From assembly GCA_024642265.1 (NCBI GenBank), contig JAHEBL010000022.1, positions 1 through 41,465 of the forward strand: a stretch of 41,465 nt of DNA, written 5' to 3'. Position numbers and translations under genes: made by a program. Positions 34,072 to 41,465 of this stretch are shown one piece after another (the first letter of the stretch is position 1; the number at the start of each line of letters is the position of its first letter). Below the pieces are notes generated by a model, which saw nothing but the letters and a program-made list of their open reading frames with translations, ran no database searches and was not told the origin of the DNA. The stretch is from Haliea sp. GTDB taxonomy: Bacteria; Pseudomonadota; Gammaproteobacteria; Pseudomonadales; Halieaceae.

Positions 34072-36789
34072 TCAATGCGCCTCGTCCCAGTTGGCACCTG
34101 TACCTGCCTCCACCAGCAGGGGTACGGCGAGTTCCGCGGCAGCGGACATAAGCTCGCAAATCCTGCTGCTCACCGCATCTACCTCACCGGATGCCACCTC
34201 GAATACCAGTTCATCGTGTACCTGCATGATCATCCTGGCATCGGGGCGCTCATCCTGCAGCCAGCTGTCCACCGCCAGCATGGCCCGCTTGATAATGTCT
34301 GCCGCGGTGCCCTGCATGGGGGCATTGATCGCCGTGCGCTCGGCCGCCTGGGCCCGCATCTTGTTGCGCGCATTGATCTCGGGAAGATGCAGCCTGCGAC
34401 CGAACAGGGTTTCCACAAATCCCTGTTCCCGCGCCAGGGCCCGAGTGCGGTCCATATACTGCTGCACCCCCGGGTAACGCTCAAAATAACGATCTATATA
34501 TTGCTGCGCCTCGGTGCGCCCGAGATGCAGCTGGCGGGCCAGGCCGAAAGCAGACATGCCGTAGATGAGACCGAAATTGATCGCCTTGGCCTTGCGCCGC
34601 TGGTCACCGGACACCTCGTCGAGATCGACCTCGAAAACCTCCGAGGCGGTGGCCCGGTGCACATCCAGACCCTCCTTGAAGGCTTTGAGCAGCCCCGGGT
34701 CGGCGGAGAGATGGGCCATGATCCGCAATTCGATCTGGGAATAGTCCGCAGCGACCAGGCGGTAACCCTCCGGCGCGACAAACGCCTGGCGGATCCGCCT
34801 GCCCTCCTCCGTGCGGATCGGGATATTTTGCAGGTTGGGGTCAGAGGACGACAGGCGGCCGGTAGCCGCCACCGCCTGGTGGTAGGACGTGTGCACACGT
34901 CCGGTCCGGACGTTGATCATTTCCGGCAGTTTGTCCGTGTAGGTAGACTTCAACTTGCTGAGGCTGCGGTGCTCCAGCAGCAGTTTCGGCAGGGGGTAGT
35001 CCAGGGCGAGTTCGGCCAGCACCTCTTCCGCAGTTGACGGTGCGCCCTTGGGAGTCTTTTTGATAACCGGCAGTTCCAGTTTTTCAAACAGGATCTCCCC
35101 CAGTTGCTTGGGTGAACCCAGATTGAATTCCTGGCCGGCCAGTTCATGCGCCCTGCCCTGCAGCTCCAGCAGCCGCTTACCCAGCTCTTCGCTCTGCGCC
35201 AGCAACAATTCGCGGGAAATCAGTGCGCCCTGCCGCTCTATCCGCGACAGTATCGGCACCAGAGGCATTTCAATATCCTGGAAGACCGAGCAGGGTCCCG
35301 CCTGCTCCGCCAATCGGGGCCACAGCGCCTGGTGCAGTCGCAGTGTGATATCCGCGTCCTCCGCCGCATAGGGTCCCGCCTCTTCCAGCTTTACCTGGTT
35401 GAATGTCAGCTGTTTGGCGCCCTTGCCTGCGATATCTTCAAAGTGAATGGTTTTGTGGCCCAGGTACTTCAGGGCAAGGCTGTCCATATCGTGGCGCGTG
35501 GCGGTGGAATCCAGCACATAGGATTCCAGCATGGTATCGAAGCGAATCCCCCGCAACTCGATGCCGTGGTTGGCAAGCACACTCGCATCGTACTTGAGAT
35601 TCTGGCCGACCTTGGCCCGCTGCTGATCCTCCAGCAGCGGCTTCAATAATGCCAGTACCTCATCACGCTCCAGCTGCTGCGGTGCGCCCAGGTAGTCATG
35701 GGCGAGCGGTACATAGGCCGCTCGTCCCGGCTCGATCGCAAATGAAACGCCGACGATGCGGGCCTCCATGTAATCAAGGCCAGTGGTCTCGGTGTCGAAG
35801 GCGAACAGTTCAGCGCCACGCAAACGCTCCAGCCACGCATCCAGCGACTGCCGGGTGGTGACGATGTCATAGTCGACCTCCATTGCAGCCACGGGCTCTG
35901 GCGCCTCATCGTCTGCCAGCAGCTCCTCCAGCCAGGACCTGAACTCCATGCGGGTGTACCAGTCGATCAACTGCTCCCGGTCGGGCTCGGCGTTGTGCAG
36001 CTGCTGCGGGGCAAGGTCCAGGGGGACATCGGTTTTGATAGTGGCCAGGGCATAGGACATATACGCCTTGTCTTTTTCGGCTTCCAGTTTGGCCGCGATG
36101 GTTTTGGCGCCGCGAAACGACAGCCCCGCCACCTTGTCCAGCGCTGCGTAGATGTCATCCAGGCCGCCCAGGCCCTGCAGCAGTCCCAGTGCGGTTTTTT
36201 CACCGACTCCCGGCACTCCGGGGATGTTGTCGCTCTTGTCTCCCATCAGTGCCAGCAGGTCGATCACCAGCCCCGGGGGGATACCGAACTTCTGTTCCAC
36301 ACCCGCTACATCGAGCACTGTGGCAGTCATGGTATTGACCAGCGTGATGTGTGCATCCACCAGCTGGGCCATGTCCTTGTCGCCGGTGGAGATCACCACG
36401 GGCGTGCCCTGCGCGGCGGCCTGCCGCGCGAGCGTACCGATCACATCGTCGGCCTCGACGCCTTCCACGCACAATAGCGGCAGCCCCATTGCCCGGACGA
36501 TGCCGTGAATAGGCTCTATCTGCTCGCGCAGCTCGTCCGGCATGGGTGGGCGCTGGGCCTTGTACTCGGGGAACATCTCATCCCGGAAGGTTTTGCCCTT
36601 GGCGTCAAACACCACCGCTACCGGGCTGCCGGGATAGTCCTTGTGCAGGCGGCGGATCATGCTGATCACCCCCTTGACGGCTCCGGTCGCCTGACCCCGG
36701 GAGTTGGTCAGGGGCGGCAGCGCGTGAAAGGCGCGGTAGAGGTAGGAGGAACCGTCAACCAGTACTATAGGGACCGGTTTTGCACTCAT
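34072..36789 (-). CDS. polA: DNA polymerase I
   Basis: PolA of about 905 residues for Okazaki fragment processing and repair. The 5'-3' nuclease domain (1-290) has [24 protein letters not shown] and [18 protein letters not shown]. The 3'-5' proofreading domain keeps its acidic residues: FDTETTG (Asp332, Glu334), [13 protein letters not shown] and YAAEDADI. The polymerase domain has [16 protein letters not shown] (motif A), [21 protein letters not shown] (B) and [10 protein letters not shown] (C). Two consecutive ATG codons overlap the sco stop. I use the second (36789), 6 nt after AGGGGA; the first would start at 36792. Expression is coupled to sco. Confidence 0.97.
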   Translation of the reverse strand: MSAKPVPIVLVDGSSYLYRAFHALPPLTNSRGQATGAVKGVISMIRRLHKDYPGSPVAVVFDAKGKTFRDEMFPEYKAQRPPMPDELREQIEPIHGIVRAMGLPLLCVEGVEADDVIGTLARQAAAQGTPVVISTGDKDMAQLVDAHITLVNTMTATVLDVAGVEQKFGIPPGLVIDLLALMGDKSDNIPGVPGVGEKTALGLLQGLGGLDDIYAALDKVAGLSFRGAKTIAAKLEAEKDKAYMSYALATIKTDVPLDLAPQQLHNAEPDREQLIDWYTRMEFRSWLEELLADDEAPEPVAAMEVDYDIVTTRQSLDAWLERLRGAELFAFDTETTGLDYMEARIVGVSFAIEPGRAAYVPLAHDYLGAPQQLERDEVLALLKPLLEDQQRAKVGQNLKYDASVLANHGIELRGIRFDTMLESYVLDSTATRHDMDSLALKYLGHKTIHFEDIAGKGAKQLTFNQVKLEEAGPYAAEDADITLRLHQALWPRLAEQAGPCSVFQDIEMPLVPILSRIERQGALISRELLLAQSEELGKRLLELQGRAHELAGQEFNLGSPKQLGEILFEKLELPVIKKTPKGAPSTAEEVLAELALDYPLPKLLLEHRSLSKLKSTYTDKLPEMINVRTGRVHTSYHQAVAATGRLSSSDPNLQNIPIRTEEGRRIRQAFVAPEGYRLVAADYSQIELRIMAHLSADPGLLKAFKEGLDVHRATASEVFEVDLDEVSGDQRRKAKAINFGLIYGMSAFGLARQLHLGRTEAQQYIDRYFERYPGVQQYMDRTRALAREQGFVETLFGRRLHLPEINARNKMRAQAAERTAINAPMQGTAADIIKRAMLAVDSWLQDERPDARMIMQVHDELVFEVASGEVDAVSSRICELMSAAAELAVPLLVEAGTGANWDEAH

Positions 36790-37475
36790 CATGAGTCCCC
36801 TACTGTCCTGTCCCACATGGCTCTCGCCGAGCGATAGGTGAGTTTCATTTTGGCCATATCCAGCGGCGCCTTGAAAAAACCATGGTAATCGCCGCGCGGG
36901 TTAATAAGTATCACATTGGCACTGTGGTCGACCTGGTAATTTTCACCCTCTCCGGGCACCTTTCGAAACGGTGTATTGAGGGCGGTGGCGAAACGGTGGA
37001 TGTCGAGAAACTCGCCGGTGACGCCGGTAAAACCGGGGTTGAAGTAGGGTACATAGCTGGCCAGCTGCTCCACCGTGTCCCGGGCCGGGTCCACCGAAAC
37101 CATCACCACTTCGGTATCCTCCGCCTCGGTACCTTCCAGCTGCCCCATGAGTTCGTTCAGAAACGCCATGGTCGTGGGGCAGATGTCCGGGCAGTAAGTG
37201 AAACCAAAGAAAACCAGGGTCCACTTGCCGAGCAGGCGCTCGTTGTCAAACACCTGGCCGTGATGATCAATTAGAGCGATATCGCCGAAATTTCTGGGAG
37301 TTTTCATGAGATAAAGGCCATTTATCTGCATTTCCGCCGCAGTAAGTATTCTCGGCTGCTGAATCCTGTGGACAAACCCCGCGACAATAACAGTCATGAA
37401 CACTGCAATCGCCAGCACCGTCAGCTTGATACCACGGGACTGCTTGTCCTTGTACGCCTGCTGTTGGTCTGTCAT
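36789..37475 (-). CDS. SCO1/SenC copper chaperone for cytochrome oxidase
   Basis: A 228-residue protein anchored by one N-terminal transmembrane helix (about 17-37), with a periplasmic thioredoxin fold. The copper-binding CPDIC is at residues 95-99 and the ligand His in [12 protein letters not shown] is near 187. [15 protein letters not shown] and VSVDPARDT are family signatures. Sco proteins deliver copper to the CuA site of aa3 oxidases. It overlaps cyoE by 4 nt (ATGA) and its stop overlaps the tandem polA ATG codons, linking the oxidase operon with polA. Confidence 0.94.
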   Translation of the reverse strand: MTDQQQAYKDKQSRGIKLTVLAIAVFMTVIVAGFVHRIQQPRILTAAEMQINGLYLMKTPRNFGDIALIDHHGQVFDNERLLGKWTLVFFGFTYCPDICPTTMAFLNELMGQLEGTEAEDTEVVMVSVDPARDTVEQLASYVPYFNPGFTGVTGEFLDIHRFATALNTPFRKVPGEGENYQVDHSANVILINPRGDYHGFFKAPLDMAKMKLTYRSARAMWDRTVGDS

Positions 37476-38371
37476 AGACTACTCACCGGAAACAGGTAGT
37501 GATCGAGGAGCATCACTACAAATAGCGCCATAAGATAGATGATCGAGTACCTGAAAGTTTCCATGGGCGCGTTGGGATTCTTGTCGCGCAATAACTCGAT
37601 GGCCCAGTAGAGGAAACCGCCCCCCAGCACGACAGCGCCCAGCAGGTAGAGCGGGCCGCTCATACGCGTGGCAAAGGGCAACAGGGTAATGAGGAACATG
37701 ATCACCGTGTACAACAGGATATGCAGCTTGGTAAAGGCGACCCCGTGGGTCACCGGCAGCATGGGAATATCGACGGCGGCATACTCTTCACGGCGATGGA
37801 TGGCCAGGGCCCAGAAGTGGGGTGGCGTCCAGGCAAATATAATCAGCGCGAGCAACAGGCCGTGTCCGCCGACTTCCCCGGTCACCGCGGTCCAGCCCAA
37901 CAGGGGGGGTGCGGCGCCGGCGAGACCGCCAATCACGATATTTTGCGGGGTCGCGCGCTTGAGGAACATGGTGTAGACCACCGCGTAGCCCAGCAGGGAA
38001 GCCAGGGTTAGCCAGGCTGTGAGGGCGTTTACCCATATCAGCAGGATAGCCATGCCGAGGGTTCCGATGATCGCGGCGAACAGGGCCGCCTGCAGTGGCT
38101 TGACCCGGCCCTGCGCCACCGGCCTCTTGTGGGTGCGGGACATCTGCCTGTCGATGCGCTGGTCCACCAGGTGGTTGACCGTGGCCGCCGCGCCAGCGCA
38201 AAGGGCGATACCGAGATTTCCCAGCACCAGGATCTGCAGTGGCACCATACCGGGCACCGCCATGAACATTCCTATAGCCGCCGTGAGGATCATCAGCAGC
38301 ACCACATTGGGCTTGGTCAGCTCCTTGAAATCCCTCCAGGTTACCTGGTCTGTTTTTCCCGCCGTCGCCAT
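37472..38371 (-). CDS. cyoE: Protohaem IX farnesyltransferase (haem O synthase)
   Basis: CyoE/CtaB of 299 residues, a UbiA-family integral membrane prenyltransferase that adds a farnesyl group to haem B to give haem O. The prenyl-diphosphate site [20 protein letters not shown] is near residue 75 and the second acidic site [11 protein letters not shown] near 205; about nine hydrophobic segments are present. It is 7 bp after the Sco-like gene and overlaps sco. In Pseudomonas the haem A synthase gene ctaA lies directly upstream; it is missing here. Confidence 0.96.
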   Translation of the reverse strand: MATAGKTDQVTWRDFKELTKPNVVLLMILTAAIGMFMAVPGMVPLQILVLGNLGIALCAGAAATVNHLVDQRIDRQMSRTHKRPVAQGRVKPLQAALFAAIIGTLGMAILLIWVNALTAWLTLASLLGYAVVYTMFLKRATPQNIVIGGLAGAAPPLLGWTAVTGEVGGHGLLLALIIFAWTPPHFWALAIHRREEYAAVDIPMLPVTHGVAFTKLHILLYTVIMFLITLLPFATRMSGPLYLLGAVVLGGGFLYWAIELLRDKNPNAPMETFRYSIIYLMALFVVMLLDHYLFPVSSL

Positions 38372-38378
38372 AAGCTGC

Positions 38379-39038
38379 TCAACCGCCCGAGTTCTTGAGG
38401 AGGAACTTGAGATCTGCTATCACATCCTTGTAGGAAACATCAGTGTTGTAAGACATCATGATCCACCCGGCAGGGTCTACCAGGTACCAGGTACCCGGTT
38501 CAGCCCGGTACTCGGCAAACAGCTCCTCGATCTGGCCGGGAGCCAGCACGAGGGGCTTCAGGCCGCGATGCTCATCCGTCAGGAAGCTGGAAAAGCTGGC
38601 CGGAAGAGGGTGTCCGTCACTGAGCTGCTGCACCGCCAGCTGTGTGTCCTCAGGCGCAGTCTCGCCGACATATAGCCGTCTCAGCCGATTATATTCCTTG
38701 CCCATCGCCGTGTGGATCTGCCTCGTCTCGTAAAGCGAGTGTTCGCAGGCTGCGTCGCAGCGATCTCCCGACCCGGGTATCAGCATGGACCACCTGGGTT
38801 CCAGTCCCGCGTACACGAAACGCGTACCATCGGGCTCGACCAGGTCTGCCTCATCGATCTGGCGCGGCGGCTGCACCAGCGCGCCGCGGTTGGCAGTACC
38901 CAGTGTCCCGACCAGGTCCAGGTCGCCCCGCACGACAAAATACCACAGCCATGTCGCGCCCAGGATCATGGTTACCGGGACGCCGGCTATCAACAGCAGC
39001 ACCATGCGGTTATTCGTTCGTCTATCGGTATTTTCCAT
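38379..39038 (-). CDS. Sco-like membrane protein of the cytochrome oxidase cluster
   Basis: A 219-residue protein with one N-terminal transmembrane helix (about 12-35) and a periplasmic domain. A CxxxC in [30 protein letters not shown] sits where Sco proteins have CPDIC, and [16 protein letters not shown] resembles the later thioredoxin-fold strand. Such genes regularly stand between SURF1 and ctaA/ctaB in proteobacterial cox clusters and are presumed oxidase assembly factors. No specific function is shown. Its ATG follows the SURF1 stop directly. Confidence 0.75.
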   Translation of the reverse strand: MENTDRRTNNRMVLLLIAGVPVTMILGATWLWYFVVRGDLDLVGTLGTANRGALVQPPRQIDEADLVEPDGTRFVYAGLEPRWSMLIPGSGDRCDAACEHSLYETRQIHTAMGKEYNRLRRLYVGETAPEDTQLAVQQLSDGHPLPASFSSFLTDEHRGLKPLVLAPGQIEELFAEYRAEPGTWYLVDPAGWIMMSYNTDVSYKDVIADLKFLLKNSGG

Positions 39039-39809
39039 CTAGCTCCGATCACTCCCGGATCGCGTTATCAGTTGCCACAGGTTGCTACTGCGGAATATGA
39101 AGAACAGCAACAGAACCGCCGCCATGCTAAACCATTGTGCCGCATAGGCCTGATGCTTCTGCGGACTTACATTCACTACCTGCCAGTCCACCGACAGGGC
39201 GCCAGGCTGCCCGGCCGCAATTCTAACGGAATAGGGAAAGGCTTGCCCGTCTCCCGGCTCGCCCAGTGCGGGCAGGATCTTCTCCATTTCAACCGCCTGC
39301 ACCACCTTTGGCCAGCCGTCGCCCAATTGTTGTTCAGTCAACATGTACGGTGTGCCGGGCGCCACATAGACATGGCCCAGTATCTGCACACGTCCGCTCA
39401 CCCGCGGCACGGCCGGCAACACCAGCCGCGCCGGGTCTCCGGCTATCCAGCCACGATTGACCAGTACCCGGCGATGGCCGCCGTCCAGCTGCAGAATACC
39501 GAGCACCTCGTAACCCACCCGGCCGTCGTAAATACGGTTATCCAGCAGAAAGTACCTGTCCTGCTCGAACTGCCCGGACAGGATCACCGGGACATAGGCA
39601 AGCGCCGAGGCGGGCTCCTCCCACAATTGCTGCAGTGGCACAGGCGCCTGGCTCTGGCGCTTTTCCCAGGAAGTGGCCAGGACAGCTTTTTCATCTGCCC
39701 GCTGCAGCTGCCAGAGCCCCAGCCCGAACATCAGGGGCACCAGCACAAGGGTGAACACCGTGGTGCGCCAGTCCAGAGACCATATCAAACCAGTACCTCC
39801 GGCAGGCAT
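39039..39809 (-). CDS. SURF1-family cytochrome oxidase assembly protein
   Basis: A 256-residue membrane protein with the SURF1 layout: an N-terminal helix with LMFGLGLWQLQRADEK, a periplasmic domain with VPVILSGQFEQDRYFLLDNRI, GYEVLGILQL and VLVNRGWIAGD, and a C-terminal helix AAQWFSMAAVLLLFFIFRS. SURF1 assists haem A insertion into subunit I of aa3 oxidase. The ATG at 39809 has GGCGGA upstream; a TTG at 39824 is possible. It is divergent from the DUF2909 gene, 69 bp away. Confidence 0.93.
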   Translation of the reverse strand: MPAGGTGLIWSLDWRTTVFTLVLVPLMFGLGLWQLQRADEKAVLATSWEKRQSQAPVPLQQLWEEPASALAYVPVILSGQFEQDRYFLLDNRIYDGRVGYEVLGILQLDGGHRRVLVNRGWIAGDPARLVLPAVPRVSGRVQILGHVYVAPGTPYMLTEQQLGDGWPKVVQAVEMEKILPALGEPGDGQAFPYSVRIAAGQPGALSVDWQVVNVSPQKHQAYAAQWFSMAAVLLLFFIFRSSNLWQLITRSGSDRS

Positions 39810-39878
39810 TTCAATCCGCCCCAACCCGTATCGGTAGAGCTGGTTTATACTGCGGGAAGTTACCCAAGGAGAGATCCA

Positions 39879-40133
39879 TTGCTAAAAGTATCTATAGTGC
39901 TGTTGATGCTGGCATTACTTGCCAGTCTGGGAAGCGGGTTTTATTTCCTGATGATAGACCAGGGCGATAAAACCAAGCGTCGGACCATGCATTCCCTGGG
40001 GGTGCGGCTGGGACTGGCCATCTGCCTGGCGGCGGTAATTGTTTACGGTGTAGCCACTGGCCAGCTGGGCCACCAGAATCCCTGGGATGTCAGGCCGGAG
40101 CCCGAATCATCCCAGAGCGAAGCTAGCGAATAA
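39879..40133 (+). CDS. DUF2909-type twin transmembrane protein
   Basis: A small 84-residue membrane protein with two hydrophobic segments (about 4-23 and 43-62) separated by a basic loop, DQGDKTKRRTMHSLGVRL. This gene type is conserved between coxC and SURF1 in gammaproteobacteria (DUF2909). The TTG at 39879 has GGAGAG 5 nt upstream. The long open frame before it overlaps SURF1 antisense and is rejected. A TATACT -10-like sequence is at 39846. It is the only + strand gene in the oxidase cluster and stops 6 bp before the coxC stop. Confidence 0.85.
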   Translation: MLKVSIVLLMLALLASLGSGFYFLMIDQGDKTKRRTMHSLGVRLGLAICLAAVIVYGVATGQLGHQNPWDVRPEPESSQSEASE

Positions 40134-40139
40134 GCGCCC

Positions 40140-41114
40140 CTAGAGCACGTATACAAACAGGAACAGGAATACCCAGACCACGTCCACAAAGTGCCAGTAC
40201 CAGCTCGACGCCTCAAAACCGAAGTGGTCGCCTGCGGTGAACTGGCCACCAAACACGGACCGCAGCAACTGTATCAGCAACATTGTCATGCCCATGAACA
40301 CGTGGAAGCCGTGAAATCCCGTCAGCATGAAAAATGTTGAACCGTATATCCCCGCATTGAGGGTAAGCCCGAATTCGGCATAGGCCTCATGATACTCAGC
40401 GTACTGCAGGCCGAGGAATATCATGCCCAGCACCACGGTCACGGTCAGCCAGAAGTTGAACTTCTTGCGATCGCCATTGAGGATACCGACGTGTGCGAGG
40501 TGACAGGTAAAGCTGGACGTCAACAGGACAAGGGTGTTCCACATCGGCAACCAGGCGTACCAGGCATGTGCATCCCTGAAGGCCATGCTGGTTTCGGGTG
40601 AGGTGAAGGAGCCGTTGTTGGCAATCAGCTGGGCGCCTGCGCCACCGACCGCTTCCTGCGGGGTCTGCATCATGGGCCAGCTGAAAGTGAAGCCTTCCCA
40701 CAGCAGGCCGTTCATGCGCCCACCGTCGCCCTCACCTGACAGCCACGGACCCACCAGAACACGCACGTAGAAGAGCGCGCCGAAGAAACAGAAGAAGAAC
40801 ATCACCTCGGAAAAAATGAACCAGAACATGCCCAGGACATAGGATTTTTTCAGCTGGGCACTGTTCATGCCCGCGATGTTTTCCTTGATCGCCGTGCGGA
40901 ACCAGCTAAACAGGGTAGCTGCAAAAAACAGCATCCCGAGCATGAAAATCGTCCAGGAACTGGTTTCCTTGGCCGGGTCACCAAACGTCATGTCGTTCAT
41001 GATGCTGGCGGCGCCGAATATACTCAGGAGCAGGCCAATCGTGGCGCATATGGCCAGTCGGCTTTTTTCCGGTACGTAGTATTTTTCGTACGCTGCAGAA
41101 GTCTGACTTGTCAT
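40140..41114 (-). CDS. coxC: Cytochrome c oxidase subunit III
   Basis: Subunit III of the aa3 oxidase, 324 residues with about seven transmembrane segments. Signatures are YYVPEKSRL at the start, FWFIFSEVMFFFCFFGALFYVR with the conserved Glu, LLTSSFTCHLAH, LGLQYAEYHEA and the C-terminal SSWYWHFVDVVWVFLFLFVYVL. It contains a longer insertion (about residues 125-180) than short bacterial forms. Its ribosome site (GGAG, 10 nt before the ATG) lies within a 10-nt stretch complementary to the small RNA loop. A perfect hairpin separates it from ctaG. Confidence 0.96.
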   Translation of the reverse strand: MTSQTSAAYEKYYVPEKSRLAICATIGLLLSIFGAASIMNDMTFGDPAKETSSWTIFMLGMLFFAATLFSWFRTAIKENIAGMNSAQLKKSYVLGMFWFIFSEVMFFFCFFGALFYVRVLVGPWLSGEGDGGRMNGLLWEGFTFSWPMMQTPQEAVGGAGAQLIANNGSFTSPETSMAFRDAHAWYAWLPMWNTLVLLTSSFTCHLAHVGILNGDRKKFNFWLTVTVVLGMIFLGLQYAEYHEAYAEFGLTLNAGIYGSTFFMLTGFHGFHVFMGMTMLLIQLLRSVFGGQFTAGDHFGFEASSWYWHFVDVVWVFLFLFVYVL

Positions 41115-41123
41115 TTTATGTGT

Positions 41124-41133
41124 TCTCCATGTA
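41124..41133 (-). promoter_or_regulatory. coxC ribosome site complementary to the small RNA loop
   Basis: The coxC mRNA reads UACAUGGAGA over its Shine-Dalgarno site. The small RNA loop contains UCUCCAUGUA, a perfect 10-nt complement (33936-33945). The match extends beyond the Shine-Dalgarno core on its 5' side. Regulation is inferred. Confidence 0.35.
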
Positions 41134-41136
41134 GGT

Positions 41137-41160
41137 AACGCGGGTTCCCTAACCCGCGTT
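41137..41160. other. Perfect 10-bp hairpin between ctaG and coxC
   Basis: AACGCGGGTT, a 4-nt loop, and AACCCGCGTT form a perfect inverted repeat directly adjoining the ctaG stop codon. No T run follows in the - strand direction (next bases ACCTACATGG), so it is probably an mRNA stability or processing stem inside the cox operon rather than a terminator. Confidence 0.7.
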
Positions 41161-41465
41161 TCAGCGAGTGGCTACAGCACCACTCGACATATCTGTTACA
41201 TCAAAAATCGTGTAAGACAGGGTGATGGTGTGAATGTCGGCCGGCAGGTCCCTGTCGACGATGTACTGCAGCGGCAACTCCGCGGCCGCGCCACCGTCCA
41301 GCGGTTGCTGGTTGAAACAAAAACACTCTGTCTTGTGAAAATACGCCACCGCCCTGGCCGGAGAAATACTCGGGATCGCCTGGGCGACCATCGCCTGGGG
41401 CAGGGGGTTGCGGGCGTGAAACACTGTGTCGTTCACAGCACCCGGGTGTACTTTCATCACCGTAG
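41161..41465 (-). CDS. ctaG: Cytochrome c oxidase assembly protein CtaG/Cox11 (partial)
   Basis: Only the C-terminal part of about 100 residues is inside the window; the start lies off the right edge. The segment YFHKTECFCFNQQPLDGG contains the copper-binding CFCF motif of Cox11/CtaG, followed by the beta-rich LPLQYIVDRDLPADIHTITLSYTIFD. Cox11 delivers copper to the CuB site of subunit I. It is followed by the hairpin and coxC, the usual cox order. Confidence 0.93.
   Translation of the reverse strand, partial: TVMKVHPGAVNDTVFHARNPLPQAMVAQAIPSISPARAVAYFHKTECFCFNQQPLDGGAAAELPLQYIVDRDLPADIHTITLSYTIFDVTDMSSGAVATR

Noticed and set aside
1-41465. tRNA or rRNA genes, CRISPR arrays, insertion sequences or phage genes
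   Set aside because: Read on both strands, no cloverleaf with a tRNA anticodon pattern, rRNA segment, regularly spaced repeat array, transposase or integrase was found. The only cloverleaf-like element (31194-31316) lacks tRNA features such as the TTCGA loop and CCA-end context.

Overview
The window comes from the chromosome of a GC-rich gammaproteobacterium. Gene content and order point to a marine Halieaceae/Cellvibrionales-type bacterium or a relative of Pseudomonas. The run glnE-ilvE-waaF-waaC-waaG-waaP-kinase and the block coxC-DUF2909-SURF1-cyoE-sco follow the order known from Pseudomonas. The assignment is inference from gene order, not a database match. Nearly all of the window is core metabolism. 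I see no insertion sequence, phage gene, CRISPR array, tRNA or rRNA.

Layout. 1-2626: dTDP-L-rhamnose genes, with the end of rfbA and rfbC on the + strand facing rfbD-rfbB on the - strand. 2741-4543: a degenerate lipopolysaccharide-kinase-like gene, a small TIGR02647-type gene and an exported thioredoxin-like gene (+). 4581-15086 (-): a GspE/MshE-type ATPase, glnE, ilvE and the LPS inner-core genes waaF, waaC, waaG, waaP and a second kinase, mostly overlapping end to start. 15287-23212 (+): a PhoU-like/Pit phosphate uptake pair, argE, argA, a phosphate-porin-like gene and ilvD. 23245-27089 (-): a DUF6279-type lipoprotein, a membrane diguanylate cyclase and leuA. 27392-31178 (+): an Lrp/AsnC regulator divergent from leuA, a short-chain dehydrogenase, a Bcr/CflA exporter and a cysteine synthase. 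31337-33053 (-): dsbA, a di-haem cytochrome c4 and a cytochrome c5. 33168-33833 (+): engB. 34072-36789 (-): polA. 36789-41465 (-, except the DUF2909 gene): aa3-type cytochrome oxidase assembly genes sco, cyoE, a Sco-like protein, SURF1, coxC and the end of ctaG.

The most interesting element is in the polA-engB gap (33855-34010, - strand). It has a near-perfect sigma-E/AlgU promoter (GAACTT, 16 bp, TCTGA), then about 124 nt that fold into consecutive stem-loops with C/U-rich loops, ending in a 10-bp terminator hairpin with seven U. The same locus holds Spot 42 in E. coli and ErsA in Pseudomonas aeruginosa, so this is probably an envelope-stress small RNA of that positional family. One predicted loop is complementary over 13 nt to the Shine-Dalgarno region of dsbA and over 10 nt to that of coxC, both in this window.

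Other non-coding structure includes a roughly 120-bp nested cloverleaf inverted repeat between cysK and dsbA. A reverse-oriented Pho-box-like site and three 14-bp tandem repeats, each with a -10-like hexamer, lie upstream of the PhoU-like/pit pair. A 10-bp perfect hairpin separates ctaG from coxC. The usual haem A synthase gene ctaA is absent from its expected place beside cyoE.
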